In this document: in pieces, positions 8,274-16,973 of the stretch
How positions within the stretch are numbered: position 1 is the first letter of the stretch
Layout: every line of letters starts with the position of its first letter
Assembly: GCA_049515555.1 (NCBI GenBank)
Contig: JBEKTY010000089.1
Span: 1-32,481 of the forward strand
Source: JBEKTY01 sp049515555
GTDB lineage: Bacteria > Planctomycetota > Planctomycetia > Pirellulales > Thermoguttaceae
DNA: 32,481 bases
Reading direction: 5' to 3'
Made by a program: the position numbers and the translations under genes
The notes under the pieces: generated by a model
The model's input: only the letters and a program-made list of their open reading frames with translations
Told to the model about the DNA's origin: nothing
The model's database searches: none

Positions 8274-9056
8274 GTGAGTATTCGCAGTTCTCTTCACGCG
8301 GTGTTGACTATCGCGGCGGTCGTGGGGATCGTCGGCGGCGGGACGTCGCTGGCGGCCGGACAGCACAATCGCAAGACCAACTCCCAACAGCAGGCCATCA
8401 GTCCGGCCAACGCCAACGCGGCGGCCGCCCAGCAGGAGGCCGCCACGGCGCAGCAGACCGCTAGTGACGAGAAGAGCAAGGTCGCCGACCTCGCCAAGGC
8501 GGCGCAGCAGGCGAAGGACGACTACAAGGCCGCCCAGGACGCCCGCAAAAAAATCGAGACCGAGTTGGAAGACGCCGAGCCGTCCGATTCAAAGTTCGCA
8601 AGAGCCCGCGAGGCCTTTCGGGCCGCCGAAAAGCAATATGCGGCGGCCCGCGAAGCGGCGCTCAACTCCCCCCAGTACAAAGAGAAGTGCGCGCGGGCGA
8701 AGGAGTCGGACGACACCGCCCTTCTGGCCACGCTGCGGAAAGACACCCTCGAGAACGACCCGGCGTGCGGCTCCGCTAGCTTCAAGCTCTCGCAGGCCAG
8801 GGCCGCCTATGAGCGGACGCGGACCGCGCTGTTTTCAAAAGACGAGAAATGGACCGCCGCTGACGACGATCTGAAGGACAAGAAGCAGAAGATGGACGAG
8901 GCCGACCATGACTTCCGCACCGCGCTGGTGAAGAAGAAGAAGGCCGAGGCCGATGCGAAGAAGGCCGCCGCAGCGGCCTCGGCGGCCGCCGCCCAGGCCG
9001 CCGACCAGCCAGCACCGCCCGGCAGCGGCAGAAGAGGCCGCGGACACGGCTACTAA
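8274..9056 (+). CDS. Exported Ala/Lys-rich coiled-coil protein, hypothetical
   Basis: A 260-residue protein with no recognised family. A GTG start at 8274 is set by the Shine-Dalgarno AAGAGGAG at about 8257-8264. The N-terminus (MSIRSSLHAVLTIAAVVGIV then GGGTSLAAG) is a signal peptide, probably cleaved after LAAG. The remainder is dominated by Ala, Lys, Glu and Gln heptad-like helices (about residues 40-235) with two Cys residues in the middle (EKCARAK and NDPACGS). It ends in a poly-Ala/Pro segment and a Gly/Arg tail. This suggests a periplasmic rod-like or envelope-associated protein. Its stop codon overlaps the stop of the convergent gene. Composition bias makes homology searches unreliable. 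Confidence 0.75.
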   Translation: MSIRSSLHAVLTIAAVVGIVGGGTSLAAGQHNRKTNSQQQAISPANANAAAAQQEAATAQQTASDEKSKVADLAKAAQQAKDDYKAAQDARKKIETELEDAEPSDSKFARAREAFRAAEKQYAAAREAALNSPQYKEKCARAKESDDTALLATLRKDTLENDPACGSASFKLSQARAAYERTRTALFSKDEKWTAADDDLKDKKQKMDEADHDFRTALVKKKKAEADAKKAAAAASAAAAQAADQPAPPGSGRRGRGHGY

Positions 9057-10456
9057 TTTGCAAGTTCCACCACCTGCTGGTACTCCGGCACGGTGACGGT
9101 CCAATGGAACTGGTCGCGGATCTGCTGGGCCAGCGCGAGGGCCGAGTCGGCCTCGCCGTGGGTGACGAAGAGCTGCTCGGGCGGGGTGACGAAATGGCCC
9201 AGCCATTGGAGCAGTTGGGTCCGGTCGGCGTGGCCGGAGAAGCCCACCACGTGCTCGACCCGGGCGCGGACCAGCCGGTATCGGCCGTGCAGGCGGACCT
9301 CGCGGTTGCCGTCGAGGATCTGCCGGCCCAGCGTGCCCGCCGCCTGGTAGCCGACGAAGAGGATCGTGCATTCGGGCTTGTCGATGTACTGGGCCAGGTG
9401 ATGCTTGATGCGGCCGGCCGAGCACATGCCGTTGGTGGCCATGATGATGGCCGGGCCCTTGCGGTGGTTCAGCCGCTTGGATTGCTCGACCGTCTGCACG
9501 ACGGTTAGGCCCGGGAAGCCCAGTAGGGCCTCGCCAGCGGCCATCTGCCGCTGTGCCGCCGGGCCGAAGCAGTCCTGATGGCGGCGGAAGATCTCGGTTA
9601 CGCGGGCCGCCATGGGACTGTCCAGAAAGGCGGGGATACTGGGAATTCGCCCCGCGCGGAGCAGCCGGCCGAGATAATAGATCAGCTCCTGGGCCCGCTC
9701 GATGGCGAAGATGGGGACGATCAGCTTGCCGCCGGCCTCCGCGGTGCGGTTAACGGCGTCGGCCAGTTGCGTTTCGACACTGGCATGGTCTTCCTGGGTG
9801 CGGTTGCCGTAGGTCGATTCGACGAGCAGGTAATCGGCCTGGGTGAACTGGGTGGGGTCGTGGACGAAGGGTTTGCCCGGCTGGCCCAGGTCGCCGCTGA
9901 ACAGGAGCCGCCGCGAGCGGTCGTGCTCCTGGACTACGACTTCGATCATGGCCGAGCCGAGGATGTGGCCGGCGTCGTAGAAGGTGGCCGAGACCTGGCG
10001 GCCCAGCGGGACGGCGCGGTTATAGGTCACGGGCTCCAGCAGAGGCAGGGTCCGCTCGACGTCGCGGAGCGTGTAAAGCGGTTTTTCCGGGTAGCGGCCC
10101 GGCCGGCCTTCCTTGCCGTGCCGCTTCTTCTTGAACGCGGCGTCTTCCGCCTGGATCTGGGCCGAGTCGCGAAGCACCAGATCCACCAGTTCGACCGAGG
10201 GCGCGGTGGCCAGGATCTTGCCCCGAAAGCCCTCGGCCACCAGTCGGGGCAGCAGTCCGCAGTGATCGACGTGGGCATGGGTCAGCAGCACCACGTCGAT
10301 GTCCCGCGGCCGCAAGGGCGGCGGCTCCCAGTTCCGCGCTAGGAAGTCCCGCTCCTGGAACATCCCGCAATCGACGAGAATTCGCGTGCCGTCGGTCTTC
10401 AGATAATACTGCGACCCGGTGACCTGCCGGGCCGCGCCGAGAAACTGGAGTTGCAT
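9053..10456 (-). CDS. Metallo-beta-lactamase fold, beta-CASP RNA-processing exonuclease (CPSF/YSH1-like)
   Basis: A 467-residue member of the beta-CASP group of MBL-fold nucleases, which act on RNA in the cytoplasm. Motifs in order: the zinc motif THAHVDHCGLLP at about residues 59-70, the His in YDAGHILGSAM, the Asp in LLFSGDLG, the ESTYGNR block that opens the beta-CASP domain, MATNGMCSAGRIKHHL, and the C-terminal RMMBL-type zinc-ligand region GFSGHADRTQLLQW and FVTHGE. Length and motif order match bacterial proteins annotated as MBL-fold RNA exonucleases. The direct substrate is unknown. The ATG at 10456 starts at the conserved first beta strand (MQLQFLGAARQVTGS). The stop overlaps the convergent coiled-coil gene by 4 bp. 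Confidence 0.93.
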   Translation of the reverse strand: MQLQFLGAARQVTGSQYYLKTDGTRILVDCGMFQERDFLARNWEPPPLRPRDIDVVLLTHAHVDHCGLLPRLVAEGFRGKILATAPSVELVDLVLRDSAQIQAEDAAFKKKRHGKEGRPGRYPEKPLYTLRDVERTLPLLEPVTYNRAVPLGRQVSATFYDAGHILGSAMIEVVVQEHDRSRRLLFSGDLGQPGKPFVHDPTQFTQADYLLVESTYGNRTQEDHASVETQLADAVNRTAEAGGKLIVPIFAIERAQELIYYLGRLLRAGRIPSIPAFLDSPMAARVTEIFRRHQDCFGPAAQRQMAAGEALLGFPGLTVVQTVEQSKRLNHRKGPAIIMATNGMCSAGRIKHHLAQYIDKPECTILFVGYQAAGTLGRQILDGNREVRLHGRYRLVRARVEHVVGFSGHADRTQLLQWLGHFVTPPEQLFVTHGEADSALALAQQIRDQFHWTVTVPEYQQVVELAN

Positions 10457-10502
10457 GGTTGATAACCGAAGTTATGCGAATTATGGTGAGGGCCACACAA
10501 AT

Positions 10503-10632
10503 GGTCCCCCTCTCCCTCCGGGAGAGGGCCGGGGTGAGGGGAAGCTGCGTTGGGCACGAGAACCGCAGAGGTTGGGCCATCGCCGATTTCCCCTCACCCT
10601 AACCCTCTCCCGGAGGGAGAGGGGACCGGGCG
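10503..10632. repeat. REPIN-like bipartite inverted element, copy A (130 bp)
   Basis: Two REP-like units in inverted orientation: a left unit from 10503 (GGTCCCCCTCTCCCTCCGGG, then GAGAGGG and GGGGTGAGGGG) and a right unit ending at 10632 (CCCCTCACCCTAACCCTCTC, then CCGGAGGGAGAGGGGACC). The spacer between them is variable. A second copy of identical length is at 24296-24425. Each unit can form its own hairpin and the pair can form a long one. It lies upstream of the MBL gene start and downstream of the cusA stop. Confidence 0.88.
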
Positions 10633-10637
10633 TCCTG

Positions 10638-10661
10638 CCCTCTCCTGGAGGGAGAGGGGAC
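10638..10661. repeat. REP-like palindrome, single unit
   Basis: A short unit (CCCTCTCCTGGAGGGAGAGG core) directly after the bipartite element, matching its right half. Together with 10503-10632 and 10700-10763 it means the 316-nt gap between the MBL gene start and the cusA stop is almost entirely repeat DNA. Confidence 0.75.
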
Positions 10662-10699
10662 ATTGAATCTGCCCACTCGGCCGCCGGCCTACCCCGCCG

Positions 10700-10763
10700 G
10701 GTGCCACTGCTGGCTTGTCCAGCAGTGCCGCTCACACTGCCGGACAAGCCAGCAGTAGCACCC
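10700..10763. repeat. Inverted repeat, GGGTGCCACTGCTGGCTTGTCC family
   Basis: The 22-nt arms at 10700-10721 and 10742-10763 are complementary with one mismatch, around a 20-nt spacer that itself contains a partial third copy (cagcagtg). It ends ten bases before the cusA stop and could act as a 3' hairpin of the metal-efflux transcript. A fragment of the same family lies inside the amidohydrolase gene at 23753-23781. Confidence 0.85.
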
Positions 10764-10772
10764 AGCAGTGCC

Positions 10773-13700
10773 TTATCCGGTTGCTTCCTCGGCGCCGGGA
10801 TGTAATTTTAGCCAGCGGGCGCGGCGGACCCAATAGAATCGCACGGGAATGAAAATGTCAACTACTTCGTCGGCGATCAGCAGGCCGCCGAGCACGGGGG
10901 CGGCCATGGGGTTGAGCAGCTCGTGGCCCACGCCGGTGGCCCAGAGCATGGGTGCCAAGGCCACGATGGCCACGCCTTCGGTGAGCAGCTTGGGCCGCAG
11001 CCGATGGACCGTGCCCTCGACGACCGCCTGGCGGAGCTCCTCGAGCGAGGCGATCTTTTCCAGCCCGCCCCGCTTGTGGAGCGCCTCGCGAAGATAGACC
11101 AGCATGATAATCGCCGTCTCGGTGGCCATCCCTAGGCAGGCGATAAACCCGACCTGCACGGCCACGCTGAAGTGCAACTCGGGCAGACCCAGGAAATGAT
11201 ACCGCGTCAGCCAGAGCAGCATGGCGCCGCCCACCAGGGCCTCGGGCACGGCCATCATCATCAGCAGGGCGTCGACCAGATCGTTGAAGGTGAGGTACAG
11301 GATCACGAAGATCAAGAGCAGCACCAGGGGATAGACGACGAGCATCGTGTTGCGGGCCCGCACCTGGTGCTCGAACTGGCCGCTCCACTCGAGGTTCATG
11401 CCCTGCGGCAGGTTCACTTTTTGGTCGACCAGCCGGCGGGCCTCGTCGACGAAGCCCAGCACGTCGCGGCCACGGACGTTCAACTGCACGTAGGACCGCA
11501 GCCGGCCGTTCTCGCTCTTGATCATCGACGGGCCTTCGACGATCTTCACGTCGGCAACCATTGCCAAGGGAACGTGTACGGCGGAAGGGGGCGAAGCCGC
11601 AAGCGGCTTGGCCATCATCGTATCGCCGCTTGCGGCTTCGCCGACCATACCCCCCGAGGCACTGACCAGCAGGTTCCGCACCGCCTCTTCGTCTTCGCGC
11701 CAGGCGCGGCCGTAGCGAATCCGCACCGGGTACCGCTCCCGGCCTTCCACCGTATTGGTAATCGTCTTGCCGCCCAGGGCGACCTCGATCACGTCCTGGA
11801 TGTCGCCCACGTTGACGCCGTAGCGGGCCGCCCGCTTGCGGTCGATCGTGATCTCCAGGTAGCCCTTGCCGCGGATCTGGTCGGCGGTTACGTCGGCCGC
11901 GCCGGGCACCTGGTTCAGCACGGCCGCCACCTGGTTGGAAACCTCCTGGATCTGGTTCAAGTCCTTGCCGAACACCTTCACGCCGATCATCGTCCGCACT
12001 CCGGTGGCCAGCATGTCCACGCGGTTGATGATGGGCTGCGTCCAGATGTTGCCCCAGCCGGGCACTTGCAGCACGCTGTTCATTTCCTGGACGATCTCGC
12101 TCTTGTCCTTCTGCCACAGGAGCAGTCGGGCCGCCAGGGGGGCGTCCAACTCGGCCCGCCCCTCGCGGAGCCGGGCGTCGGACTGCGAGTCGTCGGCCGG
12201 CCCGGACCACAGCCCCTGTTCCCGGGCCTGGCGGCGCAGGCCGTCGAGGCAATACCAATTGATTGCCCCCACGGCCTGGTCGAACGCCTCGTAATCGGTG
12301 CCTTTGACCTGCTCGCGCCATAGCGTGTCGCGGCGGCGGTTGACGAAATCGAGCATTTCGGTGAAGAGCGTGGGGCGGGCCAGGCCCAGCAACTCGCCGG
12401 CGGTCCACAGCGTGTCTTTCAGGGGCGACCGCTGGAGGGTGAACAACTCGGGCAACATGGTCACCGCCCCGGCCGCGGCGGCTCGTGTGGCGACTTTCTG
12501 GATCAGCCGCTGGATGTCTTCCGGGGCGGGTCCGGCGGCCAGCCAGGGGCCCAGCTCGGCGGCCAGCGGCGCGGCGAGCGACTCGGCCAGCTCGTCGCGC
12601 TCAGCGGCTGAAAGCGGCCGCAGCAGCCGGCCGTCGTGCTCCCAGCGTGCCAGCAACTCGGCGGCCGACTCGCGCAGCAGGCGCGGCCCCAAGCCGGCCT
12701 CGAACTCCCGCACCCGCCGCAGCACCAGCTCGCGCAACGTGCCGTCTAACTGATCCAGGGCCGCCATGGTCACGTCATTGAGCAGCTTCTCGCGGTCGGG
12801 CCCCGCGGCGGGCAGCTTAAGCCAGCCGGCCTCGACCAGGAGTTGCCGGGCCATGCCGGCCTGCCGCAGGGCCTCGGCGAACGCCATTTTCCGCCGCGGC
12901 CAGTATTCCTTGGGCCGCAGCGTGATTACGGTCTCGATCATGTCCAGCGGCGAAGGATCGGTGGGCGTATCGGCCCGGCCCGCCTTGCCCACCACCATCT
13001 CGACCTCGGGAAAGCGGCGGATCAGGGCGTCGCGGGCCTTGATGTCGTCGGCCACCTCGGCCACCGACGCCCGAGGCACCGTGACCGGCATGTCCAGGAT
13101 ACTGCCCTCGTCCAAGGGCGGCATGTAGTCGGTGCCGATCTTGGGGAAGTTCGCGGCCGCCAAGCTCAACAGGGCCAGGCTGAGGAAGGCCGCCAGTTGC
13201 CACCGCCGCCCGCGCATCAGGCCCACCGTGACGGCCATGGTCAGGGCGACCACCGCCAGGAACGTGGTCTGCCAGTCGAGCGGCACGACGGCCGCGAGCG
13301 GGAACACGCCGGCCCCCACGATCAGCAACACGGCGAACGACCACATCACGAGGTTCCGCCGCGGCAGGGCCCAGACCAAGAGCGGCTTCCAGATCCGTAT
13401 CAGGCTCCGCACGAGCCAGCTTTCCTCCTCGGTCCGCAGCCGGCCGCGGATAAGCGTGGGCACCAGCGCCGGCACCAGCGTGATCGACAGCAGGGCCACG
13501 CCCACCATGGCGAAGCTCTTGGTGCAGGCCAGCGGAAAGATCATCTTGCCTTCCTGGCCCGAAAAGGCGAATACCGGCGCGAACGAGAGCAGGATGATCA
13601 TCACCGAGAAGAAGATGGGCCGGCCCACTGTGCGGCAGGCCGGGATGACCAACTCGCGGGTGTCGCCCCGCACCTTCTCCCGGCCGAAATGGGCCGTCAG

Positions 13701-14945
13701 GTGGTGCGTGGCGTTCTCAACCATCACGATCGCCTGATCGACCAGGATGCCGATCGAGATGGCGATGCCCGTCAGCGACATGATATTGGAGGCCACGCCC
13801 ACCAGGCGCATGAGAATGAAGGAGACGAGCACGGCCATGGGCAGCGTCAGGCAGATGAGAAATGCACTGCGGAAGTGCATGAGGATCAGGAGAATGGCCA
13901 CCGAGGCGATGATCATCTCGTGCGAGAGGACCGTGGTCAGGGCGTGGATGGCCCCTTCCACCAGCCGGGTGCGATCGTAGAAGGGGACGATGCGTACTCC
14001 GGGCGGCAGGCCCGGCTGGAGCTCGAGAATCTTGTCCTTGATCCGCCGGGTGACGGCCAGCGGGTTCTCGCCGTGGCGCATCATGACCACGGCGCCGGTG
14101 ACCTCGTTGCCATCCTTCTCGAGCACGCTGCGGCGGAACTGCGCGCCGCGGCCGACCGTGGCCAGGCTGGCCACCGTGATGGGAGTGCCCTTGAGCGGAT
14201 CGGACTTGATGACGATGTCGCGGATATCGTCGAGCGAGCGGATCCAGCCCACGCCGCGGATCAGGTACTCGGCGTTGCCCTTGTGAATTACGCGGCCGCC
14301 GACCGAGGAGTTGGCGCGGGCCACCGCGCCGTACAACTCGCCCAGCGTGACGCCGTAGCTCCGCAGCTTGTTGGGATCGACGTCGATCTGGTACTCGATG
14401 GGGTAGCCGCCCACCGAGGCCACCTGGGCCACGCCGGGCACCGAGTTGAGCTGGTAGCGGACGTACCAATCCTGCTCGGCCCGCAGACGGCCCAGGTCGT
14501 AACCCGGCCCCTCGACCGTATACCAGAATATCTGGCCCAAGGCCGTGGCGTCGGGGGCCAGGTAGGGCACCACCCCCGGCGGCAGGAACGTGCCGGCCAG
14601 TGTTAGCCGCTCCAGCACCCGCTGCCGCGCAAAATAGAAATCCACGTGGTCCTCGAAGATGACGTTGATCATCGAGAAGTTGAATTCGCTGGACGACCGC
14701 ACCACCTTCACCCCGGCCAGCCCTTGCAGGTTCACCGAAAACGGATAGGTGATCTGGTCCTCGATCTCCTTGGGGCTGCGGCCCATCCAGTCGGTAAAGA
14801 CGATGACCTGGTTCTCGGACAGGTCGGGAATGGCGTCGACCGGCGTATTCACCACGGCGTAGACGCCCCAGGCGGCCAGCATCGCCGCCACGAGAATCAC
14901 CACGAAGCGATTGCGGATCGAGAACTCGATGATTTTTTCGATCAT
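10773..14945 (-). CDS. cusA: Heavy-metal RND efflux pump (CusA/CzcA family), enlarged
   Basis: A 1390-residue inner-membrane pump of the heavy-metal RND family, proposed to export copper/silver or a related divalent metal. The start is ATG 14945, overlapping the cusB stop as ATGA; an in-frame upstream start exists but would run through cusB. Hallmarks: MIEKIIEFSIRNRFVVILVA, the PVDAIPDLSENQVIVFTDW block, the TM4 motif SIGILVDQAIVMVENATHH with the proton-relay Asp near 403, GNIWTQPIINRVDMLATG, and the TM11 motif CLGMATETAIIMLVYLREAL. CusA is about 1050 residues. The surplus here includes a helical insert of about 265 residues (near 685-950, nt about 12098-12893) in the periplasmic porter region, extra hydrophobic segments near 550-600, and a repeat-coded insert at nt 11590-11642. 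Metal specificity (Cu/Ag versus Zn/Co/Cd) is inferred only from the adaptor. Confidence 0.93.
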   Translation of the reverse strand: MIEKIIEFSIRNRFVVILVAAMLAAWGVYAVVNTPVDAIPDLSENQVIVFTDWMGRSPKEIEDQITYPFSVNLQGLAGVKVVRSSSEFNFSMINVIFEDHVDFYFARQRVLERLTLAGTFLPPGVVPYLAPDATALGQIFWYTVEGPGYDLGRLRAEQDWYVRYQLNSVPGVAQVASVGGYPIEYQIDVDPNKLRSYGVTLGELYGAVARANSSVGGRVIHKGNAEYLIRGVGWIRSLDDIRDIVIKSDPLKGTPITVASLATVGRGAQFRRSVLEKDGNEVTGAVVMMRHGENPLAVTRRIKDKILELQPGLPPGVRIVPFYDRTRLVEGAIHALTTVLSHEMIIASVAILLILMHFRSAFLICLTLPMAVLVSFILMRLVGVASNIMSLTGIAISIGILVDQAIVMVENATHHLTAHFGREKVRGDTRELVIPACRTVGRPIFFSVMIILLSFAPVFAFSGQEGKMIFPLACTKSFAMVGVALLSITLVPALVPTLIRGRLRTEEESWLVRSLIRIWKPLLVWALPRRNLVMWSFAVLLIVGAGVFPLAAVVPLDWQTTFLAVVALTMAVTVGLMRGRRWQLAAFLSLALLSLAAANFPKIGTDYMPPLDEGSILDMPVTVPRASVAEVADDIKARDALIRRFPEVEMVVGKAGRADTPTDPSPLDMIETVITLRPKEYWPRRKMAFAEALRQAGMARQLLVEAGWLKLPAAGPDREKLLNDVTMAALDQLDGTLRELVLRRVREFEAGLGPRLLRESAAELLARWEHDGRLLRPLSAAERDELAESLAAPLAAELGPWLAAGPAPEDIQRLIQKVATRAAAAGAVTMLPELFTLQRSPLKDTLWTAGELLGLARPTLFTEMLDFVNRRRDTLWREQVKGTDYEAFDQAVGAINWYCLDGLRRQAREQGLWSGPADDSQSDARLREGRAELDAPLAARLLLWQKDKSEIVQEMNSVLQVPGWGNIWTQPIINRVDMLATGVRTMIGVKVFGKDLNQIQEVSNQVAAVLNQVPGAADVTADQIRGKGYLEITIDRKRAARYGVNVGDIQDVIEVALGGKTITNTVEGRERYPVRIRYGRAWREDEEAVRNLLVSASGGMVGEAASGDTMMAKPLAASPPSAVHVPLAMVADVKIVEGPSMIKSENGRLRSYVQLNVRGRDVLGFVDEARRLVDQKVNLPQGMNLEWSGQFEHQVRARNTMLVVYPLVLLLIFVILYLTFNDLVDALLMMMAVPEALVGGAMLLWLTRYHFLGLPELHFSVAVQVGFIACLGMATETAIIMLVYLREALHKRGGLEKIASLEELRQAVVEGTVHRLRPKLLTEGVAIVALAPMLWATGVGHELLNPMAAPVLGGLLIADEVVDIFIPVRFYWVRRARWLKLHPGAEEATG
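11590..11642. repeat. Palindromic repeat inserted in frame inside cusA
   Basis: An 18-bp perfect inverted repeat (11590-11607 with 11625-11642, core GAAGCCGCAAGCGGC) with a 17-nt loop lies wholly within the cusA reading frame. It encodes about 18 of some 25 surplus residues (around VGEAASGDTMMAKPLAASP) between the family blocks AVRNLLVSASGG and VHVPLAMVADVKIVEGP. CusA homologues have a short loop there. It is therefore probably a repeat that landed in frame and was tolerated in a periplasmic loop. Confidence 0.82.
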
Positions 14946-16783
14946 GGCTTGCCTTTTGCCGCCTTGAGCTTCGCCACTTTGGCCAGGGTCTCGTCGGGGT
15001 TGTTCGTGGCCGCGGCGGTGCAGCCCGCACAACAAAGAAAGACCGCCTGGCCCTTGATCGTCACCTTCACGGGCACGCCCATCGTGCCCAGGGGCACACC
15101 GGTGATGGGGCACGTGCGCTGGGCCAAAGCGGCCGTGCGGTCCGCCGGGCCCAGGCGGTTGATGTTGTCCAGCGCCTCGCCAGCCGGCGGTTGCGGCTCA
15201 GAAGAGGTAATTGGGGATTGGGGATTGGGGATTGGCACGGCCGCCGGACCGCGGGCTGGTGATTGTTGGTCGGCCGGCGCCGGGGCCGACTGGGCCGCCG
15301 GTTTGACCGGGGCGGGGGCGGCAGTGTTGCCGGCGGCCGGGCCGGCGGATGGCCCGCCGCTGGCGCCGAAATAGGCCGAGGCGGCGGCCGGGTTCAGCCG
15401 CGTCTCGGCGTCGATCAGGAAGGCCCCGGCGGCGGCCACGCGCTGGCCCGGGAGCAAGCCCTCGGCCACGGGATAGAACTGACCCGAGCGCGGCCCGAGC
15501 ACCACCTCGTGACCGTCGAACTCGCCCGGTTTCCGCTCGACATAGACGATCTGCTGCGTGCCGGTATCCACCACCGCCCGCTCCGGCACGCTAAGCCATT
15601 CTTCGATCGTGGGCTGCCCCGGGCCGCCCGGCGCCAGGCGGAAGGGCAACGCGCTCTCGCCGCTTGCCGGCTTCGCACTCTGCGCGCGGGCCAGCACGCT
15701 CCGAAACGGCTCGATCTGGCTGAGCGGCGTCTCGATCCGCACCGTGGCGAACATCCCCGGCCGCAGCTCCGCGTCGGGATTGGCCACCTGGAAGCGGACG
15801 CGATTGGTGCGGGTGGCGGCGTCCATCTGCGGGTAGACCAGGGCCACCTTGCCCGTAAACGTGCGGCCGGGCAGGGCCGCCACCAGCGCCTCGACGCGTT
15901 GCCCCTCGTGCAGCATGCCCACATCCTGCTCGAACACGTCGGCCTCGATCCACACGCTCGATAGGTCGGCCACTTCCAGCAGGGTCATGCCGTCTTCCAC
16001 CCGGCTGCCTTCGACCACGTTCTTGCGGATCACCCGGCCGCTGCGGGGCGAGCGCAGCATCAGCCGCGGCTTGGCCACGCCCGCCGACACCAGGGCCTCG
16101 ATATCCCGCTCGCCCACGCCCAAAAGTTGCAGCCGCCGCCGGGCGCTGGCCGCCAGATCGTCGCCGCCCCCCGCCTTGCCCGCCAAGAGCAGCTCCTGGG
16201 CCGTGGTATACAGATCGGGACTATAGATCGCCGCCAGGGGATCGCCCTGGCGAACCTCGACGAACGTCTTGTCTACATATAGCTTCTCGACATAGCCGCT
16301 CACGCGGCTGACGACCCGCGCCAGGCGGCTCTCGTCGTACGCCACCGCCGCCACCGTGGTGATCTCCTTGCTCATCGGCCGATAGCCGACCTCGGCGGTC
16401 TCGATGCCCGCCATGCGGATGCGGTCCGGCGAGAGTTGCACCCGGCCCGTGACCCCCGGGGGCAGCGGCTCCGACTGGCCCTTGCTGCGCAGCGACAGAG
16501 GCATGCCGCAGATCGGACACTTGGGCACCGAGCCGTCCGGCTCGTAACCGGAGCGGATCACCTTGGGGTCCATCGGGCAATAGAACTCCTTGTCGGCCGG
16601 AAGCCGGCCCGCCGCCGCGGCCGCCGGCCGGGTGAACTTGTCCCAATAGTTCTTGATCGTCGGCCAATAGCCGACCAGGAGGGCCGTCGCCGCCAGGACC
16701 AGAATGAACCGCAGCCGGATCTCGATCACCGCGGCGATCAGCTTGATCCGCCGCCATGGCGTGGACGATTTATCGTTACTCAT
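14942..16783 (-). CDS. cusB: CusB-like periplasmic adaptor with metal-binding domains at both ends
   Basis: A 613-residue adaptor partner of the CusA pump. It has an N-terminal membrane anchor (about 17-38), then a heavy-metal-binding domain with EFYCPMDPKV and PKCPICGMPLSL (Cys near 69, 89 and 92, Met 94), a form common in Cu/Ag adaptors. Adaptor domains follow: lipoyl/hairpin (VVSRVSGYVEKLYVDKTFVE and YSPDLYTTAQELLLAGK), LRSPRSGRVIRKNVVEGSRV, and barrel (VWIEADVFEQDVGMLHEGQ). After an Ala/Pro linker the last 56 or so residues form a second Cys motif (CPITGVPLG and VFLCCAGCTAAA), like a YHS/TRASH metal site. ATG 16783 is chosen over GTG 16786 because AGGAGG lies 6 nt upstream. A 7-bp tandem repeat is embedded in the linker. 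Its stop overlaps cusA by ATGA. Confidence 0.92.
   Translation of the reverse strand: MSNDKSSTPWRRIKLIAAVIEIRLRFILVLAATALLVGYWPTIKNYWDKFTRPAAAAAGRLPADKEFYCPMDPKVIRSGYEPDGSVPKCPICGMPLSLRSKGQSEPLPPGVTGRVQLSPDRIRMAGIETAEVGYRPMSKEITTVAAVAYDESRLARVVSRVSGYVEKLYVDKTFVEVRQGDPLAAIYSPDLYTTAQELLLAGKAGGGDDLAASARRRLQLLGVGERDIEALVSAGVAKPRLMLRSPRSGRVIRKNVVEGSRVEDGMTLLEVADLSSVWIEADVFEQDVGMLHEGQRVEALVAALPGRTFTGKVALVYPQMDAATRTNRVRFQVANPDAELRPGMFATVRIETPLSQIEPFRSVLARAQSAKPASGESALPFRLAPGGPGQPTIEEWLSVPERAVVDTGTQQIVYVERKPGEFDGHEVVLGPRSGQFYPVAEGLLPGQRVAAAGAFLIDAETRLNPAAASAYFGASGGPSAGPAAGNTAAPAPVKPAAQSAPAPADQQSPARGPAAVPIPNPQSPITSSEPQPPAGEALDNINRLGPADRTAALAQRTCPITGVPLGTMGVPVKVTIKGQAVFLCCAGCTAAATNNPDETLAKVAKLKAAKGKP
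15210..15235. repeat. 7-bp tandem repeat (ATTGGGG) inside cusB
   Basis: Three full ATTGGGG units plus a partial unit, in frame (21 bp = 7 residues), encode the PIPNPQSPI part of the Ala/Pro linker between the adaptor core and the C-terminal Cys domain. The linker has presumably grown by repeat insertion. Similar 7-bp arrays occur at 26708-26912 and 31466-31843. Confidence 0.8.
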
Positions 16784-16789
16784 CACGCA

Positions 16790-16795
16790 CCTCCT
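16790..16795 (-). promoter_or_regulatory. Shine-Dalgarno site of cusB
   Basis: A perfect AGGAGG on the minus strand with six bases to the ATG at 16783-16781. The competing GTG one codon upstream would leave only three bases, which decides the start. Confidence 0.8.
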
Positions 16796-16853
16796 ATTAA
16801 GTGGAACCAGTCGCCCCGGCGCCGCCGGGCGCGATCAAATTGCGGATTGGTCG

Positions 16854-16890
16854 GTCCCCTCTCCCTCCGGGAGATGGTTAGGGTGAGGGC
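16854..16890. repeat. REP-like palindrome, single unit
   Basis: A unit of the GGTCCCCTCTCCCTCCGGGA family followed by TTAGGGTGAGGG, in the 190-nt gap between the Cys-rich gene and cusB. It corresponds to one half of the 130-bp bipartite elements. Confidence 0.75.
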
Positions 16891-16973
16891 TGCCAGTTGT
16901 AGGGTGGGGCTCGTTGCGCTCGACCCTACTAAACTACAAAACAGGGCGCGCACGGGTGTGAACCCGGGGTCGA

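Noticed and set aside
6605..8464. Long plus-strand open frame of about 619 codons
   Set aside because: Shadow of the M32 carboxypeptidase gene with low-complexity Arg/Pro composition; the true frame has the complete HEAGH signature.
14946..15113. Upstream extension of the cusA frame
   Set aside because: It lies inside the 3' end of cusB; ATG 14945 forms a classical ATGA overlap and gives the family N-terminus.
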